Of a stretch of DNA of 64,000 nucleotides, positions 55,176 to 64,000 are shown one piece after another. Made by a program: the position numbers and the translations under genes. The notes beneath the pieces were generated by a model. That model ran no database searches and was not told where the DNA came from. It saw nothing but the letters and a program-made list of their open reading frames with translations. Positions within the stretch are counted from its first letter, which is position 1. Each line of letters starts with the position of its first letter. The stretch lies in NCBI RefSeq assembly GCF_004088395.1, contig NZ_CP035107.1, positions 1,875,001 to 1,939,000 on the forward strand, given 5' to 3'. This stretch comes from Ornithobacterium rhinotracheale (lineage in GTDB: Bacteria > Bacteroidota > Bacteroidia > Flavobacteriales > Weeksellaceae).

Positions 55176-55202
55176 AAACGCCCTGCAAAATAGGGCGTTT
55201 TT
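55176..55202 (-). terminator. Terminator of SusC/SusD pair B
   Basis: A perfect 10-bp stem AAAACGCCCT/AGGGCGTTTT with a 7-base loop and a minus-strand T run, 21 bases past the pair B susD stop. It separates the two import operons. Confidence 0.92.
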
Positions 55203-55223
55203 AAATTAGTTTTGTTACAATCA

Positions 55224-57233
55224 TTAATCCATAGAAGGTAACCCATCTGCTGTGGCTGGCCAGCCTGGATTTTGATAAATTACACTTCCAGCTACTGTAT
55301 GGTCTGTACTTGCGTTTACAAAATGGTCATGTGCGATTGGATTTAAATAATGTGCTTGAATCCATTTATAGCCATTATACCATTGATTATTGGCCTGAAC
55401 AATTTGATAAGGTCTCAAATATTCACTTTGTGTTTTTGCAGATACATTTGGATTTTTTTCCGGTAATGCACGCAAAGCTGTTTTAGTGGAACCATTATCT
55501 TCTTTGATAACATACATTTCACTCATTTTCTTACCTTCTAGATAAGGTTTATCAGACCACAATCTAAAACCTTCTACGATATAAGGTTTTGTTTTCAATT
55601 GATCAAGGGATCTCCATCTTTTCAAATCATCCCAACGCATACCCTCTGCAATAAATTCACATCTTCTTTCTCTACGAATGTTATACAAAGTTTTATCGGT
55701 TAATACATTTCCTGCAGAATATTTAGCTAAGTCTTTTTCTTTGCTCAAATCCGTTGCATTGATGGTTACATTTGGGTCTTCTGGCAAACCTGCTCTTCTT
55801 CTTATGGCTTTCCAATAATTTAAAGCATCTGCATTTAAATTTCCATTTTTCTCATAAGATGCCTCGATATAGTTTAAATATGCTTCGGTAGCACGGAACA
55901 CGATTGAACCAGATTCTGTTCCTTTTTTCACAATGTAATCTCCACCATTACCCATAAGGCCTTTTTTTACGTTATAACCGGTTACTGCTCTTTCTTCTTC
56001 TAAAGCGAGGATATCTGGCATAGCCGCAATTTTGGGTTCGCTCACACCTTCATAAACAAGCAAGTCTCCTGGTATTGCCATAAAATACTGCAATCTTTCA
56101 TCTCTATCCGCCCTTACTTTGCTAAGCGTCCCGTCTCCTTGATAGCCAGACCCTCCCGCATAGATTGGCAATCCATTTTTCATCACAAAGGTTTCTACAA
56201 AATTACGAGTATATCCTGAGGATCCTCCTCCAGTAAGATAGTGCATGGTGTGATGAGAAACATATTTATCGTTATATTGTCTCCAAAAAATCACCTCACT
56301 ATAAGGAGTCATATTGATATCAGAAAACATAGTGAAATATGGATTTTCTAAAGATTCTTTTGTTCCTGCTTGTGGGTGAGTGCTCTCAACTAGTGTAATA
56401 TTATCTGCAATTTGTTTTGCGGCCCCCATTGCTTGCTCATAAAAATAGTCGCTTTCTGCCTTTATACTGCCTGCTTTGTACTGAAAATTCGGATGGAATT
56501 TAGCTCCAGGCCACCCTGGCCCTCCTGGAACTCTTGCGGTTCCTGCATGGTATTTTAACCATGAGGCCTCATACAATGCTACACGAGATTTAAATAAAAG
56601 TGCTGCCTCTTTGCTTAATCGATTTCCTCCTTCTACTTTGCCACTCTTCATCATTTCGATAGCTTTATCCAAATCAGAAAGAATGAATCGAGCTACTTCA
56701 TTTCTTGGCTGTCTTTTAGATATTTCTACCAATTCATCTTTGTTATCTTTATATGTCTTGGTAATGATAGGAAAATCTCCTAGTGCTTTAAGCTTATTAA
56801 AGTATCTATAAGCTCTTAAGAAATAAGCTTCTCCAATGAAATGTTTGATATTTGCATCATTTCCTATAATTTCTCCCTTTTTATATTTTGGCATTACTTG
56901 GTCGAAAAAATAGTTCACATCGCGTATATCGCCAAAACTCCAAGCTCCACCACTGGAAGGCACATGCACCTCCCCTGGCAGCCACCATTTACTAGCTCTT
57001 ACAGTAGCTTGGTTATCTGTTCCATTATCAAAACCGAATGTCCCAATATTCCAACCTCCATTAGTTGGAAAATTATACAAACTAATGGTTGCTGCAGCAA
57101 GTGCATCTTCTGTATTATAATATTGCTCTGGCAATATATTGGATTCAGGTATACGATCTAAATAATCGTTACAAGCTGTTATTGAAAGTAGCCCTAAAGA
57201 AAGTAGGCTAACTTTAATTATATTATTTTTCAT
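55224..57233 (-). CDS. SusD/RagB family nutrient-binding lipoprotein (pair B)
   Basis: A 669-residue lipoprotein (signal IIKVSLLSLGLLSITAC, mature NDYLDRIPESNILPEQYYNT). It is longer than the approximately 500-residue norm, with extra sequence in the middle (Gly-rich GGGSSGYTRNF, PGGPGWPGAKF). The C-terminal RRERRCEFIAEGMRWDDLKR is the conserved SusD block. It lies 11 bases after its SusC partner. The substrate is unknown; no enzyme gene accompanies the pair. Confidence 0.93.
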   Translation of the reverse strand: MKNNIIKVSLLSLGLLSITACNDYLDRIPESNILPEQYYNTEDALAAATISLYNFPTNGGWNIGTFGFDNGTDNQATVRASKWWLPGEVHVPSSGGAWSFGDIRDVNYFFDQVMPKYKKGEIIGNDANIKHFIGEAYFLRAYRYFNKLKALGDFPIITKTYKDNKDELVEISKRQPRNEVARFILSDLDKAIEMMKSGKVEGGNRLSKEAALLFKSRVALYEASWLKYHAGTARVPGGPGWPGAKFHPNFQYKAGSIKAESDYFYEQAMGAAKQIADNITLVESTHPQAGTKESLENPYFTMFSDINMTPYSEVIFWRQYNDKYVSHHTMHYLTGGGSSGYTRNFVETFVMKNGLPIYAGGSGYQGDGTLSKVRADRDERLQYFMAIPGDLLVYEGVSEPKIAAMPDILALEEERAVTGYNVKKGLMGNGGDYIVKKGTESGSIVFRATEAYLNYIEASYEKNGNLNADALNYWKAIRRRAGLPEDPNVTINATDLSKEKDLAKYSAGNVLTDKTLYNIRRERRCEFIAEGMRWDDLKRWRSLDQLKTKPYIVEGFRLWSDKPYLEGKKMSEMYVIKEDNGSTKTALRALPEKNPNVSAKTQSEYLRPYQIVQANNQWYNGYKWIQAHYLNPIAHDHFVNASTDHTVAGSVIYQNPGWPATADGLPSMD

Positions 57234-57244
57234 TGTTTATGATT

Positions 57245-60200
57245 TTAAAAAGTTAAATTAATACCTGTTGAAATTACTTTTGACAAAGGATATAACTTAC
57301 CATTTCCCCATCCACCACCAGTGGTTTCTGGATCGAATATTTTAGACATTTTGGTGAAAGTAGCGATGTTTTCTCCTGAAATGTAAACTCTAAGTCTACT
57401 GATTCCTAGTTTTTGAGAAAAATGTTTAGGCAAAGTATAACCTATCTGCATATTTTTGATTCTCATATAGGAAGCATCTTGCAACCATCTTGTCTGATTT
57501 TGGAAGTTTTTGCCACCTTTTTGAAATAATGGTCTAGGGTAGTAAGCATCTACATTTGGACCAAATGGACTGTCTGTATCGGCTGGACGGAAATAATCTA
57601 AGTGTTGTTTAAATGCTGCTGACTGCCACATCCCTTCGTTCGCCCCCTTAAAATATGTTGAATTAACCAACAAATCTCTTTTTGCTGTGCCTTGTAAGAA
57701 TATACTAATATCAAAACCTTTATAATCTGCGTAAAGATTCAATCCAAAATTATATCTAGGAGTGGAGTTTCCTATGATACTTAAGTCTCCGTGATCTTTT
57801 AAAGTATTTGCCCCTCCATCAATTTTACCATCTCCGTTCAAATCTGCATACATGATATCTCCAGCACCCCATTGACTACCTAATCTGTTTTGATCTACTT
57901 TAGCTAAATGTTCGTCCATTTCCGCTTGCGTTTTAGCGATACCAATTGTGGTATATCCCCAGATATTATTCAACACCTCCCCATTATAGTATTTATTCAA
58001 CGCATATAAATCATTTGGATAGTTAGTTATTATCTGCTTACTATCAGTTAAGTTAAGCTTAGCCCCATAACCAAATCCATTTTTTAAGCGATCATTCCAA
58101 GAAAGGCTTAACTCGAAACCTTTAGATTCCATATCTGTATTATTGTATTTAGGCACAGCGGTTCCTAATGTAGCTGGCATTGTTTCTCCAGGGCCCACCA
58201 TATCTTTGGTTTTTCTCACGAAATAATCGAACACTAAACCAAATTTATTTTTAAACATATTTATATCCAAACCATAGTTTGTTGTTGCTACCTTTTCCCA
58301 AGACAGCAATCCACTGATTAGTCCCGGCACACCTGCGGTATTTGGTCTTTCTCCATTTAACAACCAATTTCCATTTGAAGCTCCTACAGGAAGTAAACTA
58401 TAGTATGGATAATAGTTGTCTCTCAAGTTTTGGTTTCCTAACTGACCATAAGAGAATCTTGGTTTAAATGTTGAGATTTTAGAAGCAAATCCTCCTAATT
58501 TTTCCCAGAATGGCTCACGAGCAACGTTCCATCCTAACGATGCTGAGGTATAGAAATTCCATCTTAAATCTCTTTTGTAGCGGCTACTTCCATCATATCT
58601 CAAGTTCACCTCTACTAAATAACGACCATCTAAATCATAGTTTAAACGACCAAAGAACCCTGCGGTAGCCCAAGAATACAGTATATCCCCTACCTGTGGT
58701 TTATCCCCAAAAGTTGTATTAATTGAAATCACATCGGTAGTGTAGAATTCTTTTCTACTTGCTGAGAATCCCAAATATTTCATTAATTCAGATTGGAAAC
58801 CAGCCATAGCCTTAAAGTTGTGGACTTTGTTTAAAGTAAAGCTATAATCTGAGTAAATGTTTGGGTTGATATATTGCGATTTACCAGTGCTTCTTCCAAT
58901 ACCTGTTTCCCCCGGAGCATTATAACCACGAACTCCAAGTGACGCGTATTGCTCTTTATTCATATTATCGTACCAAACTACTGGCAACGCATAGCCTTCC
59001 CATAAATCATTTGTCAATTTATAGTTTAAATCTATATGCGTATTCCAGCCTTTTAGGGGAGTTAATAAAAATCCTAATTGTTGTTGAAGTTGATCCGTTT
59101 GATTTTTAGACCGGCCTGCTAACAAGTGTGCAATTTCGTTACCATTTATATAATGCCCGTTTGGATCATACACTGGAAGAGTAGGCCATCTACGAGCAAT
59201 ATTGTGGAAGAACAATGGGTCTTGATACAAAGCAGACTCATTATCTATTCTAGTAAAATCAGACTTATAGTTCACTCGCAACCAAGGAGCAATTTCTGCC
59301 GAGAATTTACCTACAAAACCTTTTCTATCATAAGTATCATTATTATACCTCATCAATCCTTCTTGATTCAACCAGTTGCCAGATAAATAAAAACTAAATT
59401 TCTCTGTTCCCCCAGATACGCTAATATTACTTTCTGTTGCAGGAGTCCACTCTCTATAAAATTCTTTAAACCAATTTACATTTGCCCAGCTTCCTGTATA
59501 CTTAAACCACTCTGAACGATCGGGATTCCATTCAGTTGCTTCATTAGCTGGCAATTCTCCTCTTTTATATTTTTTAATCTTCTCTAAAATTTCTGGTTTA
59601 AACTTAACACCTGTACCAGAATTAGCTCCTGCCTCATTCCAATAGGTTGCAAAGGTTTCAGAATCTAACATATCTGGAACTAATAGAGGAGAACTCAATC
59701 TGTAATTAGTATTAAAAGTCACTGTTATTTTCCCTTGTTTGGCTGATTTAGTTTTCACTAAAATAACCCCAAAAGCTGCTCTTGAACCATAAATTGAAGA
59801 CGCGGCCGCATCTTTTAAAACTGAAATACTTTCAATATCTTGAGGGTTTAGCATAGCAAAGTTTCCTGGCATACCATCTATCAATACCAATGGAGCTGAA
59901 CTTGTATTACCAATTGATCCCACTCCTCGAATATTGAAACTTGGAGAATTACCCAACTCACCTCCTGCATTGTTGATAGAAAAGTTCATACCAGTCACTG
60001 CTCCTTGCAATGCTTGAACCACATTACTCACAGGTCTATCCTCTAATGCTTTTGCATCTACAGTAGACACTGCCCCTGTCAAATTTTCTTTTTTCTGAGT
60101 ACCGAACCCTACTACAACCTCAAGGTTGATCTCTTTTTCTGAGAGTTTAATCACTCCCATGTTTAGTTTTTTAACATCGAAAAACTTCTCATTCAGAGTA

Positions 60201-60415
60201 ATGGGATTAATGACTCTTAAACGATCTCCTACTTTACCAGGAATCGAAAATTGCCCCTCATCACCAGTCTCTACCGTATCATCTGCTCCCATTACAGATA
60301 CGAGAGCTCCCTGCACAGGTCCGTATTCATCTTGAACCTTTCCTGTAATTTGTGCAGTCGCATAGCTTATGAACATAAATAAGCATAAGCTTGTCCATAA
60401 AATTTTACTTCTCAT
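57245..60415 (-). CDS. SusC/RagA family TonB-dependent transporter (pair B)
   Basis: About 1056 residues from MRSKILWTSLCLFMFISYA; the frame opens 19 codons earlier at 60472 but the signal peptide begins at the internal ATG (60415). A carboxypeptidase-D-like domain, the VVGFGTQKKENLTGAVS region, plug (ISVLKDAAASSIYGSRAAFG) and barrel ending INLTF are present. It is the larger of a two-gene operon with susD and has its own terminator. Confidence 0.95.
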   Translation of the reverse strand: MRSKILWTSLCLFMFISYATAQITGKVQDEYGPVQGALVSVMGADDTVETGDEGQFSIPGKVGDRLRVINPITLNEKFFDVKKLNMGVIKLSEKEINLEVVVGFGTQKKENLTGAVSTVDAKALEDRPVSNVVQALQGAVTGMNFSINNAGGELGNSPSFNIRGVGSIGNTSSAPLVLIDGMPGNFAMLNPQDIESISVLKDAAASSIYGSRAAFGVILVKTKSAKQGKITVTFNTNYRLSSPLLVPDMLDSETFATYWNEAGANSGTGVKFKPEILEKIKKYKRGELPANEATEWNPDRSEWFKYTGSWANVNWFKEFYREWTPATESNISVSGGTEKFSFYLSGNWLNQEGLMRYNNDTYDRKGFVGKFSAEIAPWLRVNYKSDFTRIDNESALYQDPLFFHNIARRWPTLPVYDPNGHYINGNEIAHLLAGRSKNQTDQLQQQLGFLLTPLKGWNTHIDLNYKLTNDLWEGYALPVVWYDNMNKEQYASLGVRGYNAPGETGIGRSTGKSQYINPNIYSDYSFTLNKVHNFKAMAGFQSELMKYLGFSASRKEFYTTDVISINTTFGDKPQVGDILYSWATAGFFGRLNYDLDGRYLVEVNLRYDGSSRYKRDLRWNFYTSASLGWNVAREPFWEKLGGFASKISTFKPRFSYGQLGNQNLRDNYYPYYSLLPVGASNGNWLLNGERPNTAGVPGLISGLLSWEKVATTNYGLDINMFKNKFGLVFDYFVRKTKDMVGPGETMPATLGTAVPKYNNTDMESKGFELSLSWNDRLKNGFGYGAKLNLTDSKQIITNYPNDLYALNKYYNGEVLNNIWGYTTIGIAKTQAEMDEHLAKVDQNRLGSQWGAGDIMYADLNGDGKIDGGANTLKDHGDLSIIGNSTPRYNFGLNLYADYKGFDISIFLQGTAKRDLLVNSTYFKGANEGMWQSAAFKQHLDYFRPADTDSPFGPNVDAYYPRPLFQKGGKNFQNQTRWLQDASYMRIKNMQIGYTLPKHFSQKLGISRLRVYISGENIATFTKMSKIFDPETTGGGWGNGKLYPLSKVISTGINLTF

Positions 60416-60559
60416 GTTGTTATAATTTTGTGTTTCATTGGTTGAATTTAAAATATTTTTACGAATAAACAAATTTTAAATTCATTTTATTTTACCTTTT
60501 TATGAAAAAAATCACTTCTATAACTTTTTGTTAAAAATACGCTTTCTCGGTTTTTACAT

Positions 60560-60593
60560 AAAAAAATCCGCTTAAATATGATTTAAGCGGATT
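60560..60593 (-). terminator. Terminator originally belonging to dnaJ
   Basis: A perfect 13-bp stem (60565-60577 with 60581-60593), 3-base loop and a minus-strand T run. Without the IS982 remnant it would lie about 25 bases past the dnaJ stop; the insertion now puts it 566 bases away. Confidence 0.85.
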
Positions 60594-60617
60594 CACATTA
60601 TTCAATAAAATAATTAC

Positions 60618-60626
60618 TAATCAAAA
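60618..60626. repeat. Left copy of the 9-bp target duplication of the IS982 remnant
   Basis: TAATCAAAA, identical to 61161-61169 on the far side of the element. A 9-bp direct repeat flush against both inverted repeats is a target-site duplication. Confidence 0.9.
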
Positions 60627-61160
60627 ACCCCTTGTGCATTTAGGAAAAAAAATAAAAAAAGATTGTTCATTCGACTAAAAAGTCGTATATTTAATTAGTT
60701 ATCAATTGATTAAATACATAAACAATCTTATGCAAAACTACAAAATTATTTTGAAAGAACTGAAAGAAACTTGCAAAAATATTCCTACTAAAAAGAAAAT
60801 CCGAAAACCGAAGTTGTCTGATATGGAATTAGTGGCACTGAATATTAACGCAGAACACATGTCGATAAACTCTGAACTTCAGCTATTTAGATGCATCGCT
60901 GGAACAGAATTAGACAGCAAAATAGAAAGAAGCGTTTCCAAAAGTCAAATCAAGAATTAGAAAACGTATTGAGACGAATTTTTCCCAGCTGTGCGGACAG
61001 TTTTTAATGGGCATCAACTTAGCCAAAACTTTTCAGGGATTCATTACAAGAATACTGTCAAAAATCACTTCTTTTACCATGATTCAGTATCTCAATTTTT
61101 TCGTATTCAAGAGAGATTTGAACAAAATTAAAGTGAATTTGTGCTAAATGCACAACGGGT
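60627..61160 (+). mobile_element. Internally deleted IS982-family insertion sequence
   Basis: Terminal inverted repeats ACCCCTTGTGCATTTAGGA (60627-60645) and, as the complement of 61142-61160, ACCCGTTGTGCATTTAGCA match at 17 of 19 positions. Between them are the N-terminal and C-terminal ends of an IS982-type transposase with the middle missing. Length is 534 bases, where complete members are about 1 kb. A perfect 9-bp target duplication flanks it. It can only move if a transposase is supplied in trans. Confidence 0.88.
60706..61147 (+). pseudogene. IS982-family transposase remnant (middle deleted, frame changed)
   Basis: The first part (60706-60960) encodes the IS982 N-terminus (KLSDMELVALNINAEHMSIN, SELQLFRCIAGTELDSKIER) and ends at an early stop. 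The C-terminal part lies in another frame (about 60945-61147): RIRKRIETNFSQLCGQFLMG, then ITSFTMIQYLNFFVFKRDLN to a TAA at 61145-61147. About 150-170 residues carrying most of the catalytic core are missing between ERSV and the C-terminal part. Not functional. Confidence 0.85.
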
Positions 61161-62278
61161 TAATCAAAAAGATTCTTTACGCGATCAAAGAATGATTTAG
61201 ATTTACATTCCTCGCTCGGAGCAAATCGCTCGTCTCCTCGCATTTTTTTGAAAAACTCTTCTTGTTCTCTGGTCAATTTCTCTGGAATATATGCGTTCAC
61301 ATGCACGAACAAGTCTCCCGTTCCGTAGCCTTCAAGACTTGGCAAGCCTTTACCTTTTAGTCTTAAAACTTTACCACTCTGGGTTCCTTTCTCAATTGCA
61401 ATTTTCACCTTGCCTGTTGCAGTAGGCACCTCTGCCTCGGCTCCAAGCACTACATCTGGCAAACCTACATTTAGATCATAATGCAGATTATTCCCGTCAC
61501 GATGTAGGGTATCGTGCGGTTCCTCTTCGATTACTACAAGTAAATCTCCAGGCACACCCCCCATTGGTGCATCATTACCTTTTCTTCGCACTTGCAATTG
61601 GATTCCTTCTCTTGCACCTGCAGGGATTTTGATTTCTACGGTTTCGTCACTTTTTACTAAACCTTGATTATTAGCACCTGGCGGAATATGATCTGGAATT
61701 TTCCCTGTTCCGCGACAAGTGCCGCAAGTTGTGGCTGTTTGCATTTGCCCTAACATGGTATTTACCACGCGCACCTGCTGACCTCGACCGTGGCAAGTAG
61801 GACAGGTTTTAAAGCTCACCCCTTCGGCTAATTTCAAACGCGTAACTTTCACTTTTTTAGTAACGCCTTCTACCATTTCACGGAGGTTGATTTTCACTCG
61901 GATTCTAAGATTGGAGCCACGCTGCTCTCTTGCACGGGCACCTCCGCCCCCGAAACCTCCTCCGAAGCCTCCGCCAAATCCAAAAATATCACCAAATTGG
62001 GCAAAAATATCTTCCATATTCATGCCTCCGCCAAATCCTCCGCCTGCGGCACCGCCCACGCCAGCATGACCAAACTGATCATAGCGAGCACGCTTATTAT
62101 CGTCGCTTAGGACTTCGTAGGCTTCTGCAGCTTCTTTAAATTTCTCTTCGGCTTCTTTGTCGCCTGGATTTCTATCTGGGTGATATTTTAATGCTACTTT
62201 GCGGTATGCTTTTTTTATTTCAATAGTTGTTGATGTCTTAGTAACGCCTAAGACCTCATAGTAATCTCTTTTAGACAT
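61160..62278 (-). CDS. dnaJ: Chaperone protein DnaJ
   Basis: A 372-residue Hsp40. The J domain has YHPDRNPGD (HPD motif, residues 33-35), followed by a Gly/Phe-rich linker. The zinc region keeps only two of the usual four CxxCxGxG repeats (CPTCHGRG and CGTCRGTG); the first and fourth, which form zinc site I, are absent, as I recall for other Flavobacteriia. The stop codon TAA includes the first bases of the IS982 remnant; before insertion it would have been TAG. It is 20 bases after grpE. Confidence 0.95.
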   Translation of the reverse strand: MSKRDYYEVLGVTKTSTTIEIKKAYRKVALKYHPDRNPGDKEAEEKFKEAAEAYEVLSDDNKRARYDQFGHAGVGGAAGGGFGGGMNMEDIFAQFGDIFGFGGGFGGGFGGGGARAREQRGSNLRIRVKINLREMVEGVTKKVKVTRLKLAEGVSFKTCPTCHGRGQQVRVVNTMLGQMQTATTCGTCRGTGKIPDHIPPGANNQGLVKSDETVEIKIPAGAREGIQLQVRRKGNDAPMGGVPGDLLVVIEEEPHDTLHRDGNNLHYDLNVGLPDVVLGAEAEVPTATGKVKIAIEKGTQSGKVLRLKGKGLPSLEGYGTGDLFVHVNAYIPEKLTREQEEFFKKMRGDERFAPSEECKSKSFFDRVKNLFD

Positions 62279-62298
62279 AATATCTTATTTCTCGCTTC

Positions 62299-62847
62299 TT
62301 ATTTTCCTACCACTACTTTTGGATATCTAATCACTTTGTCGCCCAAGGTATAACCCGTAGACACTACATCTACCAATTTACCTTTTAGGCTATCGTCTGG
62401 CGCAGGAATCTGCGTAATAGCTTCATGCTTGTCTGCATCAAACTCGTCGCCTGCTTTCACATCCATTGCCTTTAGGTGTTTTTTGCTTAAAACTTCTCTC
62501 AACTTATTTTGAATCAGTTGCACGCCTTCCACTAATTGTGTATCCTCTGATTTTTCAATCTCTTTCATAGCTCTTTCAAAATCATCTAACACAGGAAGAA
62601 GGTCTAAAAGCAATTTCTCATTAGCCAATAAGACAAAGTCTTCTTTCTCCTTGCGAGAGCGTTTTTTATAGTTTTCGAACTCGGCATACAAGCGCATAAA
62701 TTTATCTTTCTCTTCCTGCAAAGCAACTTTTAGTTCCTCTTGCAAATCCTTTGCTGTAGTTTCTTGAGCATCTACAGATTCGTTATTCTCAGCGTTTTGT
62801 ATATCTTCTGCACCTTGTTCCGGCGTTAATTTTTCTTCTTCGTTCAT
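62299..62847 (-). CDS. grpE: Nucleotide exchange factor GrpE
   Basis: About 182 residues from MNEEEKLTPEQGAEDIQNAE. Features are an acidic N-terminus, a long coiled coil (EEKDKFMRLYAEFENYKKRS) and the C-terminal beta domain ending VSTGYTLGDKVIRYPKVVVG. The frame is open to an earlier ATG at 62904, giving 201 residues; a -7 box at 62933-62940 permits either start. GrpE releases ADP from DnaK. dnaK itself is not in the window. Confidence 0.93.
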   Translation of the reverse strand: MNEEEKLTPEQGAEDIQNAENNESVDAQETTAKDLQEELKVALQEEKDKFMRLYAEFENYKKRSRKEKEDFVLLANEKLLLDLLPVLDDFERAMKEIEKSEDTQLVEGVQLIQNKLREVLSKKHLKAMDVKAGDEFDADKHEAITQIPAPDDSLKGKLVDVVSTGYTLGDKVIRYPKVVVGK

Positions 62848-62932
62848 AAACTTATGTTTGTTTAGCTTTTGACAAATTTTTTGCCAAGTCTTATTTAGTG
62901 ACATTCTGGCAGATTTACATTAATTTTCGAGG

Positions 62933-62940
62933 CAAAAATA
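62933..62940 (-). promoter_or_regulatory. -7 box of grpE-dnaJ
   Basis: TATTTTTG on the minus strand fits TAnnTTTG. There is no TTG 19 bases further up. No CIRCE-type inverted repeat was seen in the spacer. Confidence 0.4.
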
Positions 62941-63011
62941 AGCCTAAAATCCTGAATTTTTGTATTTTTAAGCCATTAATCTTATTTGATTTAGCATTTA
63001 AGCTAATTTTT

Positions 63012-63041
63012 TTGTGATATGCCTACATTTATTTAGTTTTG
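63012..63041 (+). promoter_or_regulatory. Promoter of the S46 peptidase gene
   Basis: TTG at 63012-63014, 19 bases of spacer, TAGTTTTG at 63034-63041: an exact consensus match. The start codon follows 32 bases later. Confidence 0.8.
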
Positions 63042-63073
63042 TTGACTTAAACGATTTAATAATTTCAAAAAAT

Positions 63074-64000
63074 ATGAAAAAATCTATTTTTAGTATCGCA
63101 ACGCTCTTAATCGGGAGCCTTGCTTGGGCCGACGAAGGTATGTGGCTCATGACATTTATTGAAAGACTGAAGTATACTGATTGGCAAAAAGAGGGGTTGC
63201 ACCTTACGCCAGAAGAGATTTACAGCGTGAACAATGCAAGTTTGAAGGATGCTGTAGTGAGCTTCAATGGTTATTGTACTGGTGAATTGGTTTCCGAAAA
63301 AGGTTTGATTTTCACCAATCACCACTGCGGATACGAAACAATTGCAGAGCTTTCTACTCCAGAGAACGATTATTTAAACAATGGTTTCTGGGCAAAATCT
63401 CACGAAGAGGAATTGAAGCCTGAAAGTCTCTATGTTCGTTTCCTTGTACGCATGGGCGATGCTACCGATAGAATTTTGAAAAAATTAAATCCAAACATGT
63501 CTGAAGATGAGCGTCAAGCTGTGATTAAAGCAGAGTTTAAAGCCATCGATAATGAAAATAATGAAAACGGAAAATATATCGTAGAAACTAAATCTTTCTT
63601 CGGAGGAAATGAATTCTACTATTTCGTGTATCAAGACTATACCGATGTTCGTTTAGTGGGAACGCCGCCACAATCTATTGGTAAATTCGGAGGAACTACA
63701 GACAACTGGGAGTGGCCTCGCCACACAGGGGACTTTTCTATCTTTAGAGTTTATGGTGACAAAGACGGAAATCCTGCGCCTTATTCAAAAGACAATGTAC
63801 CTTTAAAACCAAAACACTCTTTACCTATTAAACTTTCTGGCGTTCAGCCAAATGATTTTGCGATGACGATTGGGTATCCTGGTAGCACTCAGCGTTATAT
63901 GACTTCGTATGGTATTGAGCAAGCTCTTGACATCGAATTCCCTGCTTGGATCGAAGCGGCTGGAGCAGCAAGAAATGCGATAAAAGAAAACATGGATAGA
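63074..64000 (+). CDS. S46 family dipeptidyl-peptidase (DPP7/DPP11 type), 3' end outside window
   Basis: The first 309 codons are visible, starting MKKSIFSIATLLIGSLAWAD, a signal peptide. The catalytic histidine lies in FTNHHCGY (H84 is the likely catalytic one) and the catalytic aspartate in PRHTGDFSIFR (D220). The catalytic serine and the S1 residue that separates DPP7 from DPP11 are beyond the edge. These periplasmic enzymes release dipeptides from oligopeptides and are typical of protein-using Bacteroidota. Confidence 0.93.
   Translation, partial: MKKSIFSIATLLIGSLAWADEGMWLMTFIERLKYTDWQKEGLHLTPEEIYSVNNASLKDAVVSFNGYCTGELVSEKGLIFTNHHCGYETIAELSTPENDYLNNGFWAKSHEEELKPESLYVRFLVRMGDATDRILKKLNPNMSEDERQAVIKAEFKAIDNENNENGKYIVETKSFFGGNEFYYFVYQDYTDVRLVGTPPQSIGKFGGTTDNWEWPRHTGDFSIFRVYGDKDGNPAPYSKDNVPLKPKHSLPIKLSGVQPNDFAMTIGYPGSTQRYMTSYGIEQALDIEFPAWIEAAGAARNAIKENMDR

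Overview
The window is low-GC chromosomal DNA from a member of the Bacteroidota, most likely the order Flavobacteriales. The evidence is two SusC/SusD outer-membrane import pairs, many lipoproteins, promoters of the type TTG-N19-TAnnTTTG, no obvious Shine-Dalgarno sequences, a flavobacterial-type DnaJ, an S46 dipeptidyl-peptidase and a DUF2723 membrane protein. An Ornithobacterium/Weeksellaceae-like host is my guess; the species cannot be fixed from sequence reading alone.

Region 1 (1-27.2 kb) is housekeeping and almost entirely on the minus strand. Read in the direction of transcription it holds tRNA-Thr(UGU)-Tyr-Gly-Thr(GGU)-tuf-tRNA-Trp-secE-nusG-rplK, the rpsU/xer/hpf group, a divergent membrane-protein/Fe-S-protein pair, citrate synthase, enolase, and one long str-S10-spc-alpha ribosomal cluster (rpsL-rpsG-fusA-rpsJ-rplC ... 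rpoA-rplQ). A clear promoter for the ribosomal cluster lies at 27144-27173, followed at once by a terminator-like leader hairpin.

Region 2 (about 27.2-34.3 kb) is the most interesting part. It is a co-directional plus-strand cassette of about 7 kb inserted just upstream of the rpsL promoter. It encodes a rolling-circle replication initiator with microvirus-like motifs (FVTLTLP, HFH, YVVKY), a small HTH protein, a candidate coat protein, several very small single-membrane-span proteins, an Asn/Gly/Tyr/Arg-rich protein and a membrane-anchored GH19-type lysin. Stop/start overlaps link the later genes, a strong terminator ends the cassette, and a long hairpin sits just before rep. This is best read as an integrated, tail-less ssDNA bacteriophage of the kind known from Flavobacteriia (FLiP/Finnlakeviridae or the Obscuriviridae-type Cellulophaga phages). 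No recombinase, packaging ATPase or inovirus Zot gene is visible. Next to it lie a small secreted protein and an intact IS30-family transposase whose start overlaps that gene's stop.

Region 3 (35.7-44.7 kb) is cell-envelope biology: a DUF937-OmpA protein, an LpxL-like acyltransferase, a GT2 glycosyltransferase, a lipoprotein, a large DUF2723 protein and lpxB.

Region 4 (44.8-60.4 kb) is nutrient import. One SusC/SusD pair is followed by six secreted or lipid-anchored proteins, including a zinc-metallohydrolase-family protein that has lost its HExxH and a lipoprotein with a 9-base C tract in its coding sequence (possible phase variation). A second SusC/SusD pair lies upstream.

Region 5 (60.5-64 kb) has an internally deleted IS982-family element flanked by a perfect 9-bp target duplication. 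It landed exactly at the dnaJ stop codon, separating dnaJ from its terminator. dnaJ-grpE and the start of an S46 peptidase gene follow.
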